A stretch of DNA of 44,154 bases, taken from an uncultured Alphaproteobacteria bacterium. Lineage in GTDB: Bacteria; Pseudomonadota; Alphaproteobacteria; Caulobacterales; Hyphomonadaceae. The stretch is from NCBI GenBank assembly GCA_903842595.1, contig CAIMMO010000049.1:1-44154 (forward strand), in the 5' to 3' direction. The notes below the pieces were generated by a model. That model worked only from the letters and a program-made list of their open reading frames with translations. It was not told the origin of the DNA and ran no database searches. The position numbers were made by a program, and so were the translations under genes. Below are positions 28,601 to 37,835 of this stretch, piece after piece (positions within the stretch are counted from its first letter, which is position 1; every line of letters begins with the position of its first letter).

Positions 28601-30603
28601 CAATTGATGTTGGCCGCCTTCAGTGCGCCGGTGCGATCGACAGAAACCACTTCGAACGACGCCGTCTCACCCTCTTTCGATGAACGGTCATCAAACGCCG
28701 GCTTCACGCCGATATAACGGGCCTCTGGCCGATAGGCGACGCGCACATCATCACGCACCGCGCGACCACCCGGCTCGATCGCCGCCATCACAGCGCGCAG
28801 CCGCAACGGACGCGAGGATTCCGCGTTCTCCGCGGCGCGCGGGTCAAGCGAGATCACCGCGCGACCCGCCGCATCCGTATTCGCCGGCGCAAGATCGAAG
28901 GTGGATTCACGGAACTGCTCGTCATGACGGCCGAACGCGAAGCCCTTCAGCTCCGGGAAAGGGTTGGGGTCCGCCTCGACCCGCACATTGCCTTCGACGG
29001 GGAGGTCAGCGCCCGGAGCGCCATACAGAAAGCGCACATTCGCCGTGACAGGCCGGGCCTCGCCGGCGCGCATCGGGCTTGCCGTATCCGCTGTCAGATC
29101 CATAGCGATGCGTTGCGGAACGAAGTCCTCGACAGAGAAATTCTCGCTTCCGACGACGCCGACGCCATCCACCTCGGTCGAAATGCGCCACGTTCCCCGC
29201 GCCGCCGTCTTTGGCACCGGGAAAGCGTAGCTCACCGCGCCATTGTGCTCGCGCGTATCCTTGAAGCGCAGCCGCCCCGCCTCAAGCCCATTGGGGCCAT
29301 AGACGATCACGGAGCCCGCCCGATTGCTCAGCGACACCGCCGCAGCATCGCGGATCAACGAGGTGATGTAAGCCGTCTCGCCCGGACGATAGACGCCGCG
29401 CTCGGTATAGACGAAGGCATCAGCCGCCTGCGCAGGCGCACGCCCGCCAACATCGCGCTCACTCAGGTCAACTGGCGAACGGTCGAGATCGAGGATCGCG
29501 AAATCGCCATTTGGCGCATAGGCCATCAGCATGCGGGGTGCGACATTGCCCTTGCCCTTCATGATTGGGCCGGAGAAGCTTACCCGCCCCGTGCTGTCCG
29601 TATTGCCGCGTGCGAGAATCTCATTGTTCCGCGCCACCAGCTCCAGCTTTACGCCGGATACAGATTTGGCAGACTGCAACGACCGCACGGTCGCTGACAT
29701 ACCATCCACGCCCGAATACGTCGTCAGCGCCAGGTCGGTGATCACCAGCCAGCGCTTGGCCCGCGCCGCCTCGTTCGGGATGTCGCCGGAAGCATCGATC
29801 TGGTCGAGTTCGACGAAGTATGCGCCCGGCTGCAATTTCGGAATCGCCTTGGCGATCGGAAATACCGTCGTCTGGGCCGAGTTCGCAGACCCCGGCGTGT
29901 CGATCTCGCCCGTCCAAAGCTGTTCAGCGACGTCGTACACGTCCGAGCCATAATCCATGTAACCCCAGCCGCCGGCGCTGTGCGAATAGCCCTGGCTGAT
30001 CGTCTTGAAGGCCAGCGCGCGGTCGGTGATGCGCGAAATGGTGACCTTCACTTTTTCAACGTTCACCGTCTCCAGAGCGAGGCCATCTGCGTCGATCCGC
30101 GGGAGGATGACGCCATCACCCTTGAAGCCGACATAGGCAGGCCGGTCGCCAAAGGCGATCGCCACATCCTCGTCGAACGGCAGGGTCCGCCCGTCGCCCG
30201 CCGGCAGGCCCGACCGGATCCGGATTTCGCGATCGCCGCCGAAGGTCAGGCCGCCAAGGCACAGGTTCGAGCCCTCGACGGAGAGTGCGACCTCGGGGCC
30301 ATCACCCATGTCGACATAGGGGCGATAGTCCGTCTGCGGATTGAGTCCTGCTGAAAACCCGAGACAGGCTTTCGGCTGGTCACGCGTCACGTCGATCGTG
30401 TAGCGCAGGAATTCGAACTCGCCCGAACCGCCCGCGCGCGGCGCATTCGCCTGTCGCGTCTCTAGCTGGGGCCCCTGATCCTCGCCAAGCACGGCCTTGG
30501 CGTCATTGCCCCCAGCAGCCCCTCCGCATGCGGAAAGCGAGATTGCAGAAAGCACGCCCGCGGCTGCAACAGCCACGGCGCGCAATAATGTCGTGGACCC
30601 CAC
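25699..30603 (-). CDS. Bacterial alpha-2-macroglobulin, thioester type
   Basis: This 1634-residue periplasmic lipoprotein traps attacking proteases. The signal peptide ends in LSAC (C26). Repeated macroglobulin beta-domains follow, and the thioester motif C1171-T-E-Q1174 lies in QYPYGCTEQ, so the covalent-trap version (YfhM-like) is present rather than the thioester-less YfaS version. After it come the helical complement-like thioester domain and the C-terminal receptor-like domain. The start codon is GTG, supported by AGGAGGG 5 bases upstream. An operon with pbpC is expected from the 32-base gap. It is the longest gene of the window. Confidence 0.95.
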   Translation of the reverse strand: MGSTTLLRAVAVAAAGVLSAISLSACGGAAGGNDAKAVLGEDQGPQLETRQANAPRAGGSGEFEFLRYTIDVTRDQPKACLGFSAGLNPQTDYRPYVDMGDGPEVALSVEGSNLCLGGLTFGGDREIRIRSGLPAGDGRTLPFDEDVAIAFGDRPAYVGFKGDGVILPRIDADGLALETVNVEKVKVTISRITDRALAFKTISQGYSHSAGGWGYMDYGSDVYDVAEQLWTGEIDTPGSANSAQTTVFPIAKAIPKLQPGAYFVELDQIDASGDIPNEAARAKRWLVITDLALTTYSGVDGMSATVRSLQSAKSVSGVKLELVARNNEILARGNTDSTGRVSFSGPIMKGKGNVAPRMLMAYAPNGDFAILDLDRSPVDLSERDVGGRAPAQAADAFVYTERGVYRPGETAYITSLIRDAAAVSLSNRAGSVIVYGPNGLEAGRLRFKDTREHNGAVSYAFPVPKTAARGTWRISTEVDGVGVVGSENFSVEDFVPQRIAMDLTADTASPMRAGEARPVTANVRFLYGAPGADLPVEGNVRVEADPNPFPELKGFAFGRHDEQFRESTFDLAPANTDAAGRAVISLDPRAAENAESSRPLRLRAVMAAIEPGGRAVRDDVRVAYRPEARYIGVKPAFDDRSSKEGETASFEVVSVDRTGALKAANINWRLVRIDWKYDWYRENGGAWQWRQSRRVVELESGRIPVAEGGRGTIKTRQLDYGDYEIYLTEEANGGEASYGFWSGWGGQPQEGVEAPDRVRVQVPDALPAIGGDLNVTIMPPYSGEAEIVVASENVILTRTVSVKANEGANIRLPVTKEWGAGVYVMATVYTPRDAVKTPKPRRAVGVAHVAVDVAPRTFKLDIAAPAVQRPNNKMTVNVTAAGPNDNGYVQIAAVDEGILLLTGFQTPDPAEYFFGKRRLGVELRDDYGRLLDPNQGAAGAIRQGGDQIGGAGLTVVPTQSVVLMSAPVKLNGGKASVTFDVPAFNGELRLMAVAWSNSGVGSASKPVTVRDQVPALLALPRFLAPGDTATGTLTLDNVEGEAGVYNAALQATGPVRATTGTLSANLAKSQRMDRDATFSSGAEGISNISFNLTGPGGYAVTRSYPIQTRSAWMPASNVIRTTIQPGVTFSPAANSLSSFVPGSGYVQVSFSPIPMDAAALFDSLEQYPYGCTEQITSRALPLLYAAQVAALAGRKTPADLRIQVQEAVNTLLNRQGADGAIGLWRTGDALSSPWLGAYATDFLFRAKAAGYVVPDAALDKAYDSLEEFAIRESRYSSGYDFEVYESRYHTDTERQMMDRSVAYASYVLAKARRMDRARLRYLHDDRLNQIQSPLARAQLGAALYMIGDNARAKSAFDSAERALGYVNTGDYYQTPRRDLAGVLAVAHEAKQTTLVQRLSQRVAQDLPEPDRLTTQEKAFLLLAANALSGGQSAVSVALQGRADGAGNGAYRMRDAQIAQPPVFTNNGQGQLYVTAVARGSPATAPAAAFDGMLANKQLWTPGGQAINGDTFRQGDRIIVALTVAATEMRRTPLIIADLLPAGFEIEAVLRPEDAGNTGPYAFLGELAAPDIAEARDDRFIASFDLFDQRRETVAYMVRAVTPGTFTMPGVVAEDMYRPETFARTVSRTITVTKR

Positions 30604-30753
30604 GTCGTCCCTCCTGAACCCCAGCCACTTTTGAGTTGGCTTCGTTTACCATAGCTTGCGCGCTCCACTAGGAAAGACCACGCAAGGCCCAAGCTGCTGA
30701 AAAACAGTGAGTTTGGTACGCTGCCACGCCCGAAAAGCGGCCTTGGGGGGGCA

Positions 30754-30828
30754 TGGTGCCGGATGAGGGGATTGAACCCCCGACCTTCGGTTTACAAAAC
30801 CGCTGCTCTACCGCTGAGCTAATCCGGC
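30754..30828 (-). tRNA. tRNA-Thr (anticodon TGT), CCA encoded
   Basis: On the minus strand the acceptor arms GCCGGAT (from 30828) and ATCCGGC pair perfectly, with discriminator A and an encoded CCA at 30754-30756. The anticodon loop TTTGTAA gives TGT. The outermost pair of the anticodon stem is a G-A mismatch, a variation that I recall from similar alphaproteobacterial tRNA-Thr genes. The D arm (TAGCTCAGCGGTAGAGCA) and T arm (GGGGG-TTCAATC-CCCTC) are normal. Confidence 0.95.
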
Positions 30829-31022
30829 CAGATCTTCCCAAGCGGGAAGCCAGCGCAGGGGAATAGGCGCCTCCAGCCGCGCATGCAAGCCCGTCTCCAC
30901 CTGCCGCAAAATACCCCTGGACCGCCACAATCCGCCTGGAACCGGCCTCATCAGGAACTCGCGGGGACGATCGGCTCAGCCACATCCTTAGTGGACTGAA
31001 GACTGGACGCTGGAGGCCCAAC

Positions 31023-31409
31023 ATGACCCGACTGACCTCACTCACCCTAGGCGCGGCGATGCTCGGATTTCTTGTTTTCGTGGCAGATTCCGCAATAGCG
31101 CAGACCTCGGCAGCTTGCCCGAGCCATGAGGCAGTCGTCTATTTTGCCGCCGACTCAGCAACCCTCAATTCAGAGCAGAATTTCGCCGTCGTGAGCATGG
31201 CCGAAGCCGCCCGCAGCTGCGGGGCAACCGGCGTTCTCGTCCACTCCAATGGCGATGGCGAAAGCGCCCGGGCCGTCGCCACGGCGCTCAGCCTGCGCGG
31301 CGTGAAGGCGACAATCGTCGCCCAGCCCGCCCTCGCACTATCGGGAGACACCATGATCGCCCGCTCGATCACGCTGAGCGTTGCAAACCAAACCAGAGCA
31401 AGCAGCTAA
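31023..31409 (+). CDS. Small exported protein with degenerate OmpA-like domain
   Basis: The 128-residue precursor has a Sec signal peptide of about 26 residues ending AIA. The mature part reads VVYFAADSATLNSEQ, then VVSMAEAARSCGATGVLVHSNGDGES, then AVATALSLRGVKATIV. This follows the order of an OmpA C-terminal domain (YFDFDSATL, helix, VxGHTDxxG, helix with LSxxRA). The aspartate and arginine that bind peptidoglycan in OmpA are not at their usual places. Two cysteines (about 32 and 65) could form a disulfide. The periplasmic role is unknown. It stands alone between tRNA-Thr and the methyltransferase gene. Confidence 0.6.
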   Translation: MTRLTSLTLGAAMLGFLVFVADSAIAQTSAACPSHEAVVYFAADSATLNSEQNFAVVSMAEAARSCGATGVLVHSNGDGESARAVATALSLRGVKATIVAQPALALSGDTMIARSITLSVANQTRASS

Positions 31410-31495
31410 CCCAGCGAACTTCCCGGTCAGCAAGCTGGCCTGCCACCTCGTCCATGCTACAAGCCGCGCCAAGGCGGACAGCTAAGCGGGACGGC

Positions 31496-32194
31496 ATGGA
31501 CAAGAGAATTTTGGGCCGCATCTATAGTCGGCTGATTCACAAGTACTTTTTGAATGACATGTACCTCGACCTGCGCGTGCGGGCCAAGAAGGACTCGGTC
31601 GACTACATCGAGGCAAACCTCAAGGACGCCATGCTCTGCCAGGGTCGCAAGCCCCTGATCGAACTCTGCATGAAGCGCGAGAAGGAGGCCAAACTCAACG
31701 GCCTAATCCTGGAGTTCGGGGTCGCGGGCGGCACCTCCACCAAGATTATCGCGAGGAACGCCGAACCACGCACCGTCCACGGGTTCGACTCATTCGAGGG
31801 CCTGCCCGGCGACTGGTCCGGCACGCACGAGCAAACCGGCCGCTACACCCAGCACGGCAAGCTTCCGAAGGTCCCGGCCAATGTGAAGTTGCACAAGGGC
31901 TGGTTTGACCAGACCCTCCCTGGCTTCCTTGCGGCAAACCCGGGACCGGTGAGCTTCATCAACGTCGACTGCGATGTCTACGATTCAACAAAGTACGTGC
32001 TCGAGCAGCTGGCCGACCGCATGCGCGTCGGCACCGTGATCATGTTCGACGAATACTACAATTACCCGAACTGGCGCGAGCACGAGTACAAGGCGTGGCA
32101 GGAATTCGTCGCCGCCCGCAAGGTCACCTACCGCTACACCGGTTTCTCGACGATGCGCTACCACGCGGCGGTTCAGATCACGGGGATTGGGTGA
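31496..32194 (+). CDS. TylF/MycF-like class I methyltransferase
   Basis: The 232-residue protein from the ATG at 31496 has an S-adenosylmethionine-binding motif LEFGVAGGTSTKIIA, then VHGFDSFEGLPGDWSG and the INVDCDVYDSTKYVLE acidic segment. An MFDEYYNYPNWREHE loop completes the metal-site pattern of macrocin O-methyltransferase-like (TylF) proteins, which methylate sugar hydroxyls. An ATG 14 codons earlier (31454) lacks a ribosome site, whereas GCGGGA precedes 31496. No glycan cluster is nearby, so the acceptor is unknown. It is followed 48 bases later by metG on the same strand. Confidence 0.82.
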   Translation: MDKRILGRIYSRLIHKYFLNDMYLDLRVRAKKDSVDYIEANLKDAMLCQGRKPLIELCMKREKEAKLNGLILEFGVAGGTSTKIIARNAEPRTVHGFDSFEGLPGDWSGTHEQTGRYTQHGKLPKVPANVKLHKGWFDQTLPGFLAANPGPVSFINVDCDVYDSTKYVLEQLADRMRVGTVIMFDEYYNYPNWREHEYKAWQEFVAARKVTYRYTGFSTMRYHAAVQITGIG

Positions 32195-32242
32195 GGGCCT
32201 GCGGTGCGTGACAATGGCGGCGACGCCACATAGATAGCAATC

Positions 32243-33961
32243 ATGGCTCGCATCCTCGTCACCTCCGCCCTTCCGTACATCAACGGCGTCAAGCATCTTG
32301 GTAACCTGGCGGGCTCGATGCTCCCAGCTGATGTCTATGCGCGTTACTGCCGGGCCGCCGGCCACGAAGTACTCTTCATCTGCGCCACCGACGAGCACGG
32401 CACGCCAGCCGAACTCGCGGCCATCGAGGCCGGACAGACTGTCGCCGAGTATTGCGCCGAACAACACGACATCCAAAAACATGTCGGCGCCGGCTTCTCG
32501 CTCTCCTTCGACTGGTTCGGCCGCTCCTCCAACGAACCCAACCGCCGCCTGACCCAACACTTCGCCGATGTCCTCGAAGACAACGGCCTCATCGACGAAC
32601 GCTCCTCGAAGCAGGTGTACTCGGTCGATGACAAGCGCTTCCTGCCGGACCGCTATGTCGAGGGCACCTGCCCACACTGCGGTTTCGAGAAAGCCCGCGG
32701 CGATCAGTGCGACAGTTGTGGAACTCTGCTTGACCCTATCCAGCTCATCAATCCTTACTCATCCGTGTCCGGCTCGCGCAATGTGGAGATCCGCGACACA
32801 CGCCATCTCTACCTGCTGCAAACCAGGATGCAGGATCAGGTCCGCGCCTTTGTGGATGCGCGCGCCAGGGATTGGCCGCAGCTCACCACCTCGATCGCCT
32901 ACAAATGGCTCGACGAAGGGTTGATCGACCGGTCGATCACGCGCGACCTCTCCTGGGGCGTGCCGGTCATGCGTAACGGCAAGCCGCGGCCCGGTTTCGA
33001 GAACAAGGTCTTCTACGTCTGGTTCGATGCGCCGATCGAGTACATCGGCTCCACCGTCGAATGGGCTGAAGCCACGGGCGGAAACTGGGAGCGCTGGTGG
33101 CGCACCGACAAGGGCGCGGACGACGTCACTTATGTCGAGTTCATGGGCAAGGACAACGTGGCGTTCCACACCGTGAGCTTTCCCGTCACCATCCTCGGTT
33201 CGAAGGAGCCATGGAAGCTCGTCGACAAGCTCAAGGCCTTCAACTGGCTCAACTGGTATGGCGGCAAATTCTCCACGAGCCAGAAGCGCGGCGTCTTCAT
33301 GGACAAGGCGCTGGAGCTGCTGCCCGGCGATTACTGGCGCTGGTACCTCACCGCCAATGCGCCCGAGAGCTCCGACACCGCCTTCACATGGGAGCACTTC
33401 AAGTCGACCGTGAACTCGGATCTCAACGACGTGCTCGGCAATTTCGTGAACCGCATCACGAAATACGCTGCCGCGAAGTTCGATTCAAAAGTCCCGGAAG
33501 GTGGCGAGCCTGGCGAACACGAAAGGTGGATGGCCAACGAACTCGCCACGCGCCTGCCCGCCCTCATCGCCCATTACGAGGCGATGGAATTCCGCAAGGC
33601 CGCTGCCGAAACACGCGCCATCTGGGCCGCCGGCAATGAGTATATCACCAAGGCCGCGCCGTGGACCGCGTACAAGACCTCGGTCGACCAGGCAGCCGTC
33701 GGCATCCGCACGGGCCTCAACCTCGTCGCGCTGTTCGGCGTGATCGGGCAACCGATCATCCCGGACACGGCGACGAAGATCCTCGAATCACTCGGCGTTC
33801 CCGAAGGAAACCGCAGCCTCGCTGCGTCGCAGCTCCTCGCCGGCGACGCCCTGCTGGACGCGCTGCCGCGTGGCATGACCATCGCAGTACCGCCACAGCT
33901 CTTCACCAAGATTGAAGACGCGCACGTCGTCGACTGGACGCAACGCTTCGGCGGCGGCTGA
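32243..33961 (+). CDS. metG: Methionine--tRNA ligase
   Basis: This class I synthetase charges initiator and elongator tRNA-Met. The 572-residue protein has the HIGH-type motif H18-L-G-N21 and a CPHC...CDSC zinc knuckle in the connective domain (about residues 145-164). The KMSKS-type loop is K342-F-S-T-S-Q-K-R349 (with FSTS in place of MSKS, as in the MetG1 type with one or two knuckles). The anticodon-binding helical domain ends the protein, and the EMAP/Trbp111-like C-terminal extension is absent. The ATG at 32243 was chosen because the N-terminus [16 protein letters not shown] is standard. Confidence 0.96.
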   Translation: MARILVTSALPYINGVKHLGNLAGSMLPADVYARYCRAAGHEVLFICATDEHGTPAELAAIEAGQTVAEYCAEQHDIQKHVGAGFSLSFDWFGRSSNEPNRRLTQHFADVLEDNGLIDERSSKQVYSVDDKRFLPDRYVEGTCPHCGFEKARGDQCDSCGTLLDPIQLINPYSSVSGSRNVEIRDTRHLYLLQTRMQDQVRAFVDARARDWPQLTTSIAYKWLDEGLIDRSITRDLSWGVPVMRNGKPRPGFENKVFYVWFDAPIEYIGSTVEWAEATGGNWERWWRTDKGADDVTYVEFMGKDNVAFHTVSFPVTILGSKEPWKLVDKLKAFNWLNWYGGKFSTSQKRGVFMDKALELLPGDYWRWYLTANAPESSDTAFTWEHFKSTVNSDLNDVLGNFVNRITKYAAAKFDSKVPEGGEPGEHERWMANELATRLPALIAHYEAMEFRKAAAETRAIWAAGNEYITKAAPWTAYKTSVDQAAVGIRTGLNLVALFGVIGQPIIPDTATKILESLGVPEGNRSLAASQLLAGDALLDALPRGMTIAVPPQLFTKIEDAHVVDWTQRFGGG

Positions 33962-34013
33962 TCGTTCGCAGATACGCCCGCGACGCCGCCTTGCCGCGCC
34001 GTAGCCAGACAGA

Positions 34014-35717
34014 TCAGGTCAGCGGCCTGCCCTTCGTCTCCGGGAAGAGGAACAGGCAGGTGACGATACCGATGACGCCAAAGACAACCGGATACCACAG
34101 GCCGGCGAAGACATCGCCGGTGGCAGTGGCGATGGCGAAGGCGGTCATCGGCATGAAGCCGCCAACCCAGCCGATACCGACATGGTAGGGCACCGAGAGG
34201 GCCGTGTACCGCACGCGCGTCGGGAACAGTTCGACAAGAGCGGCGGCCATCGGGCCATAGAGCGCGCATGCGGCGACCACCAGCACGAGGAAGCCGCCGA
34301 TGATGAGCGGCCAGTTGAACTGCGCGGCCTGGGCCTGGAATTCGGCAGGCGTAGTGGGGGCCTTGATCGGCGGCGGGTAGCCGGCGGCTTTCAACGCGGC
34401 GCCGAGGCTTTCGTTTATGCCTTTTGCATGGGCATCGAGCGCCGACTTCTCGAGTCCAGAGCCGTCAGTGGCGGCTGTGCGAGCGTCAGTATTGTCCCCG
34501 ATCTGAACCATGGCGGGTGAACCTGCGGGCTCATTCGAAATCGAGAAGCCGATGCCGGCGTTGGTGAGGTACGCGCGGGCGATGTCGCAGCCGGTTTCAT
34601 ACTTGTGGCCGCCGAGCAGGTCGAACTGAAAGGAACAGGTTGCCGGATCGGCGTGGATGACAACAGGCTGTTCGCGTTGCGCATTCAGCAGCGCCGGATT
34701 GGCGCCAGCGGAGAAGGCCTGGAAGCACGGAATCATCGCGACGACCGAGAGGACCATACCCATGATGAGCACGGGTTTGCGACCCACGCGGTCCGACAGC
34801 CAGCCGAAGAAAACGTAGAGCGGGATGGAGACGAGCGTTGCGCCCATAAGCAACACGTTGGCCCAGATGCCCGGCAACTTCATGAAGCGTTCGAGGAAGA
34901 TCTGCGTGTAGGAAAACACGCACCACCAGATGGCGCCCTGCGCCATCAGGAAGGCAAAGATCGCGAGCAGCACGAGGCGAAGGTTCTCCCACTTCAGGAA
35001 GACCTCGGCGTAGGGTGCTTTCGAGATCGTGCCCTCCTCCTTCATCTTCAGGAATTCGGGGCTCTCGTGCAGGCGAAGGCGCATCCATATCGAGATGCCG
35101 ACAAGGATGGCGGACGCAAGGAATGGAATGCGCCAGCCCCAGGCGAAGAACTGCTCCTCGCCCATCGTGGCGCGCGTGCCGACCACGACTGCGAGCGCGC
35201 CCATCAGGCCGAAGGCGGCCGATGACTGGATCCAGCCAGTGGATTCGCCGCGATGGTTGGGCGCGCAGTGTTCGGCGACGTAGATGGCGGCGCCGCCATA
35301 CTCGCCCCCCACGGCCATGCCCTGCAGGATGCGCAGCAGGACGAGCATGATGGCGCTGAAGCCGAGCAGCTCCTTATTGTCCGGCAGCAGACCGATAGCG
35401 AAGGTAGCGCCGCCCATGATGATGACGGTGGCGAGGAAGGCGCCCTTGCGGCCGAAGCGGTCGCCCATGCGGCCGAAGATCAGCGCGCCGAGCGGGCGGA
35501 ACAGGAGGCCCGCCGCAAAAACGGCGAGCGTCGCGAGCAGCGCGTTCGCCTCGCCGATCTCGGCGGCGTTGAAGAATTTGGCGGCAAAGATGCTGGTGAG
35601 CGCGCCATAGACGAAGAAGTCATACCATTCGAACGCAGTGCCTGCGGCCGACGCCACCACAACGGTGCGCAGCGGCGTCGTTGGCTTTACAGCCGCCTCC
35701 GGCGTCGCCGATTCCAT
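34014..35717 (-). CDS. MHS-family MFS transporter with a long inserted loop
   Basis: The 567-residue permease belongs to the metabolite:H+ symporter branch of the major facilitator superfamily. Its start is TAFEWYDFFVYGALTSIF and the signature loop between helices 2 and 3 is GRMGDRFGRKGAFL. The second half has the matching WLSDRVGRKPVL. Between the eighth and ninth helices by eye there is an insert of about 120 residues (from NPALLNAQREQPVVIH to QAAQFNWP) with two cysteines, longer than standard 430-450-residue members. The ATG at 35717 has GAGGGAGAG about 8 bases upstream. The substrate is unknown. The divergent M61 peptidase gene makes peptide-derived or organic-acid uptake plausible. Confidence 0.88.
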   Translation of the reverse strand: MESATPEAAVKPTTPLRTVVVASAAGTAFEWYDFFVYGALTSIFAAKFFNAAEIGEANALLATLAVFAAGLLFRPLGALIFGRMGDRFGRKGAFLATVIIMGGATFAIGLLPDNKELLGFSAIMLVLLRILQGMAVGGEYGGAAIYVAEHCAPNHRGESTGWIQSSAAFGLMGALAVVVGTRATMGEEQFFAWGWRIPFLASAILVGISIWMRLRLHESPEFLKMKEEGTISKAPYAEVFLKWENLRLVLLAIFAFLMAQGAIWWCVFSYTQIFLERFMKLPGIWANVLLMGATLVSIPLYVFFGWLSDRVGRKPVLIMGMVLSVVAMIPCFQAFSAGANPALLNAQREQPVVIHADPATCSFQFDLLGGHKYETGCDIARAYLTNAGIGFSISNEPAGSPAMVQIGDNTDARTAATDGSGLEKSALDAHAKGINESLGAALKAAGYPPPIKAPTTPAEFQAQAAQFNWPLIIGGFLVLVVAACALYGPMAAALVELFPTRVRYTALSVPYHVGIGWVGGFMPMTAFAIATATGDVFAGLWYPVVFGVIGIVTCLFLFPETKGRPLT

Positions 35718-35867
35718 GCGTCTCTCCCTCGACCCGTAAAGTGATCCCGCGTCGAAGACCTGCCCCAGATCGCAGGTTTCCGCCAGAGGCTGCAAGTTCG
35801 TGCGTTGAGTTTCGCGTGTCAGGTGTTCTAGCCTTGTCTCTCAGCGAGAGATTCAGGGATCAGCGCA

Positions 35868-37802
35868 TTGAAACACGTATTCGCCATTACGGCCGCCGCC
35901 ATGCTCGCCATCGCGCCGGTGGCGGCACAGCAGACAGGGAGGCTGATCCGCTCCGAACCCCAGCCAATCGCGGCGTCGCCCGCCCTGCCTGCGCTGCGCG
36001 ACATCGCTTATCCGGGGACGCTGACGCTGGAGGTGGATGCCACCGACCTCGACCGACGGATTTTCGGGATCCGGCAGAAGGTGCCCGTCGCGAAGGCGGG
36101 TCCGCTGACGTTGATGTATGCAGAGTGGATCCCGGGAAACCATGCGCCGCGTGGGCCGATCTACAACTATGCCGGCCTGAAGATATCGGCGAACGGCAAG
36201 AGCATGCCGTGGCGACGCGATCCCGGGGATGCGTTTGCATTTCATGTCGATGTGCCGGCGGGCGTGAAGGCGCTTGATGTGGAGGCACAGTTCCTGTCGC
36301 CGATCGAGACGGCGCAGGGGCCGATCATGATGACGCAGGAGATGCTGCGCCTGAACTGGTATATCGGCGCGCTTTATCCTGCAGGGCACTTCGCGCGGAA
36401 GATCAATTTCGATGTGAGTGTGAAGCTGCCGGCCGGGTGGGATTATGCGACGGCGCTGGAGACGGCCTCGAAGAGCGGAGACACTGTGAGGTTCAAGACG
36501 GCGTCCTGGGAGACGGTGATTGATTCACCCCTGTTCGCCGGCAAGTACATGCGGAAGTTTGACCTCGATCCGGGCGGCCGTTCGCGCGTGACCCTGAACG
36601 CGATGGGTGATGAGCCGGGGCAGGTGAACCCGCCAGCCGAAGTAATCGAGGTTCATCGTAACCTGGTGAAGCAGGCCGACAAGCTTTTCGGCGCCCGTCA
36701 TTTCGATCACTACGACTTCCTGCTGTCTGTGAGCGACCGGCTGGCGACGTCAGGGATCGAGCATCAGCGCTCAAGCAATAACGGCGTGAATTCGCAGTAC
36801 TTCACCGGATGGAATTCAGCCTTCGTGTCCAAGGATCTGCTCGCGCATGAGTATGTTCATTCGTGGAATGGCAAGTACCGGCGGCCGGCAGACCTGTGGA
36901 CGCCGGCCTTCAATGCGCCCATGCGAGCTAGCCTGCTGTGGGTCTATGAGGGGCAGACGCAGTACTGGGGGAATGTGCTGGCGGCGCGCTCGGGCTTCGT
37001 GACAAAGCAGCAGGCGCTGGACCTGATCGCGAACAACGCTGCGATGTATGAAATGCGCACGGGGCGCAATTGGCGGCCGCTGGTGGACACGACGATGGAT
37101 CCGGTGATCGCGGCGCGGCGGTCCCTGCCCTGGCAGAACTGGCAGCGCAGCGAGGACTACTATTCAGAAGGACAGCTGATCTGGATGGATGTCGACACGC
37201 TGATCCGCGAGAAGACGCAGAACAAGAAGTCTCTGGACGACTTCGCGAAGGCGTTCTTTGGCGTTAACGATGGCGACTGGGGCCAGCTGACCTATACGCG
37301 GGCCGACCTGGTGGCGACGCTCAACAAGGTGACGCCGCATGACTGGGAGACGTTCTTCCGCAGACGCGTGGATGAAGTCGCGCCAAAGGCGCCATTGGAT
37401 GGACTGGAGCGCGGGGGCTACCGGCTCGTCTATGGGGATACGCCGAACACGCTGTGGCGCGAACAGGAAGCACGCACGCGGGCGGTTAACCTGCTCTACT
37501 CGCTCGGCCTCTCGACGGATGCGGCGGGGAAGATCACGCTTATCCAGTGGGATGGGCCCGCGTGGAAGGCGAAGCTCAACACGTCGCTGACGATCACGGG
37601 CGTGAACGGGCTGGCCTTCACGCCGGAGCGGCTTCGCGCTGCGGCGGGAGAGAGCAAGGACAAGCCTGTCGAGCTGCTCATCCGCCTCGGCGACACGCTG
37701 AAGACCATCAAGCTCGATTATACGGGCGGCCACCGGTATCCGCGGCTGGAGCGGATCTCTGGCAAGCCGGCCTACATCGACGATATTCTGGCAGCGCGGT
37801 AG
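35868..37802 (+). CDS. Exported M61-family metallopeptidase
   Basis: The 644-residue precursor has a signal peptide (about residues 1-20, ending VAA-Q) after a TTG start preceded by AGGGA at about 8 bases. The zinc motif is H327-E328-Y-V-H331 in HEYVHSWN and the likely third ligand is E361 in VYEGQTQYW, as in the glycyl aminopeptidases of family M61. An N-terminal beta domain precedes it and a PDZ-like domain ends the protein (GLSTDAAGKITLIQWDGPA). It should act in the periplasm on peptides with an N-terminal glycine or alanine. It is divergent from the MHS transporter across a 150-base gap and convergent with the M28 peptidase. Confidence 0.92.
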   Translation: MKHVFAITAAAMLAIAPVAAQQTGRLIRSEPQPIAASPALPALRDIAYPGTLTLEVDATDLDRRIFGIRQKVPVAKAGPLTLMYAEWIPGNHAPRGPIYNYAGLKISANGKSMPWRRDPGDAFAFHVDVPAGVKALDVEAQFLSPIETAQGPIMMTQEMLRLNWYIGALYPAGHFARKINFDVSVKLPAGWDYATALETASKSGDTVRFKTASWETVIDSPLFAGKYMRKFDLDPGGRSRVTLNAMGDEPGQVNPPAEVIEVHRNLVKQADKLFGARHFDHYDFLLSVSDRLATSGIEHQRSSNNGVNSQYFTGWNSAFVSKDLLAHEYVHSWNGKYRRPADLWTPAFNAPMRASLLWVYEGQTQYWGNVLAARSGFVTKQQALDLIANNAAMYEMRTGRNWRPLVDTTMDPVIAARRSLPWQNWQRSEDYYSEGQLIWMDVDTLIREKTQNKKSLDDFAKAFFGVNDGDWGQLTYTRADLVATLNKVTPHDWETFFRRRVDEVAPKAPLDGLERGGYRLVYGDTPNTLWREQEARTRAVNLLYSLGLSTDAAGKITLIQWDGPAWKAKLNTSLTITGVNGLAFTPERLRAAAGESKDKPVELLIRLGDTLKTIKLDYTGGHRYPRLERISGKPAYIDDILAAR

Positions 37803-37835
37803 CGTGGCTCGCAGGCCGGCGCCTGCCGGCGCGCA

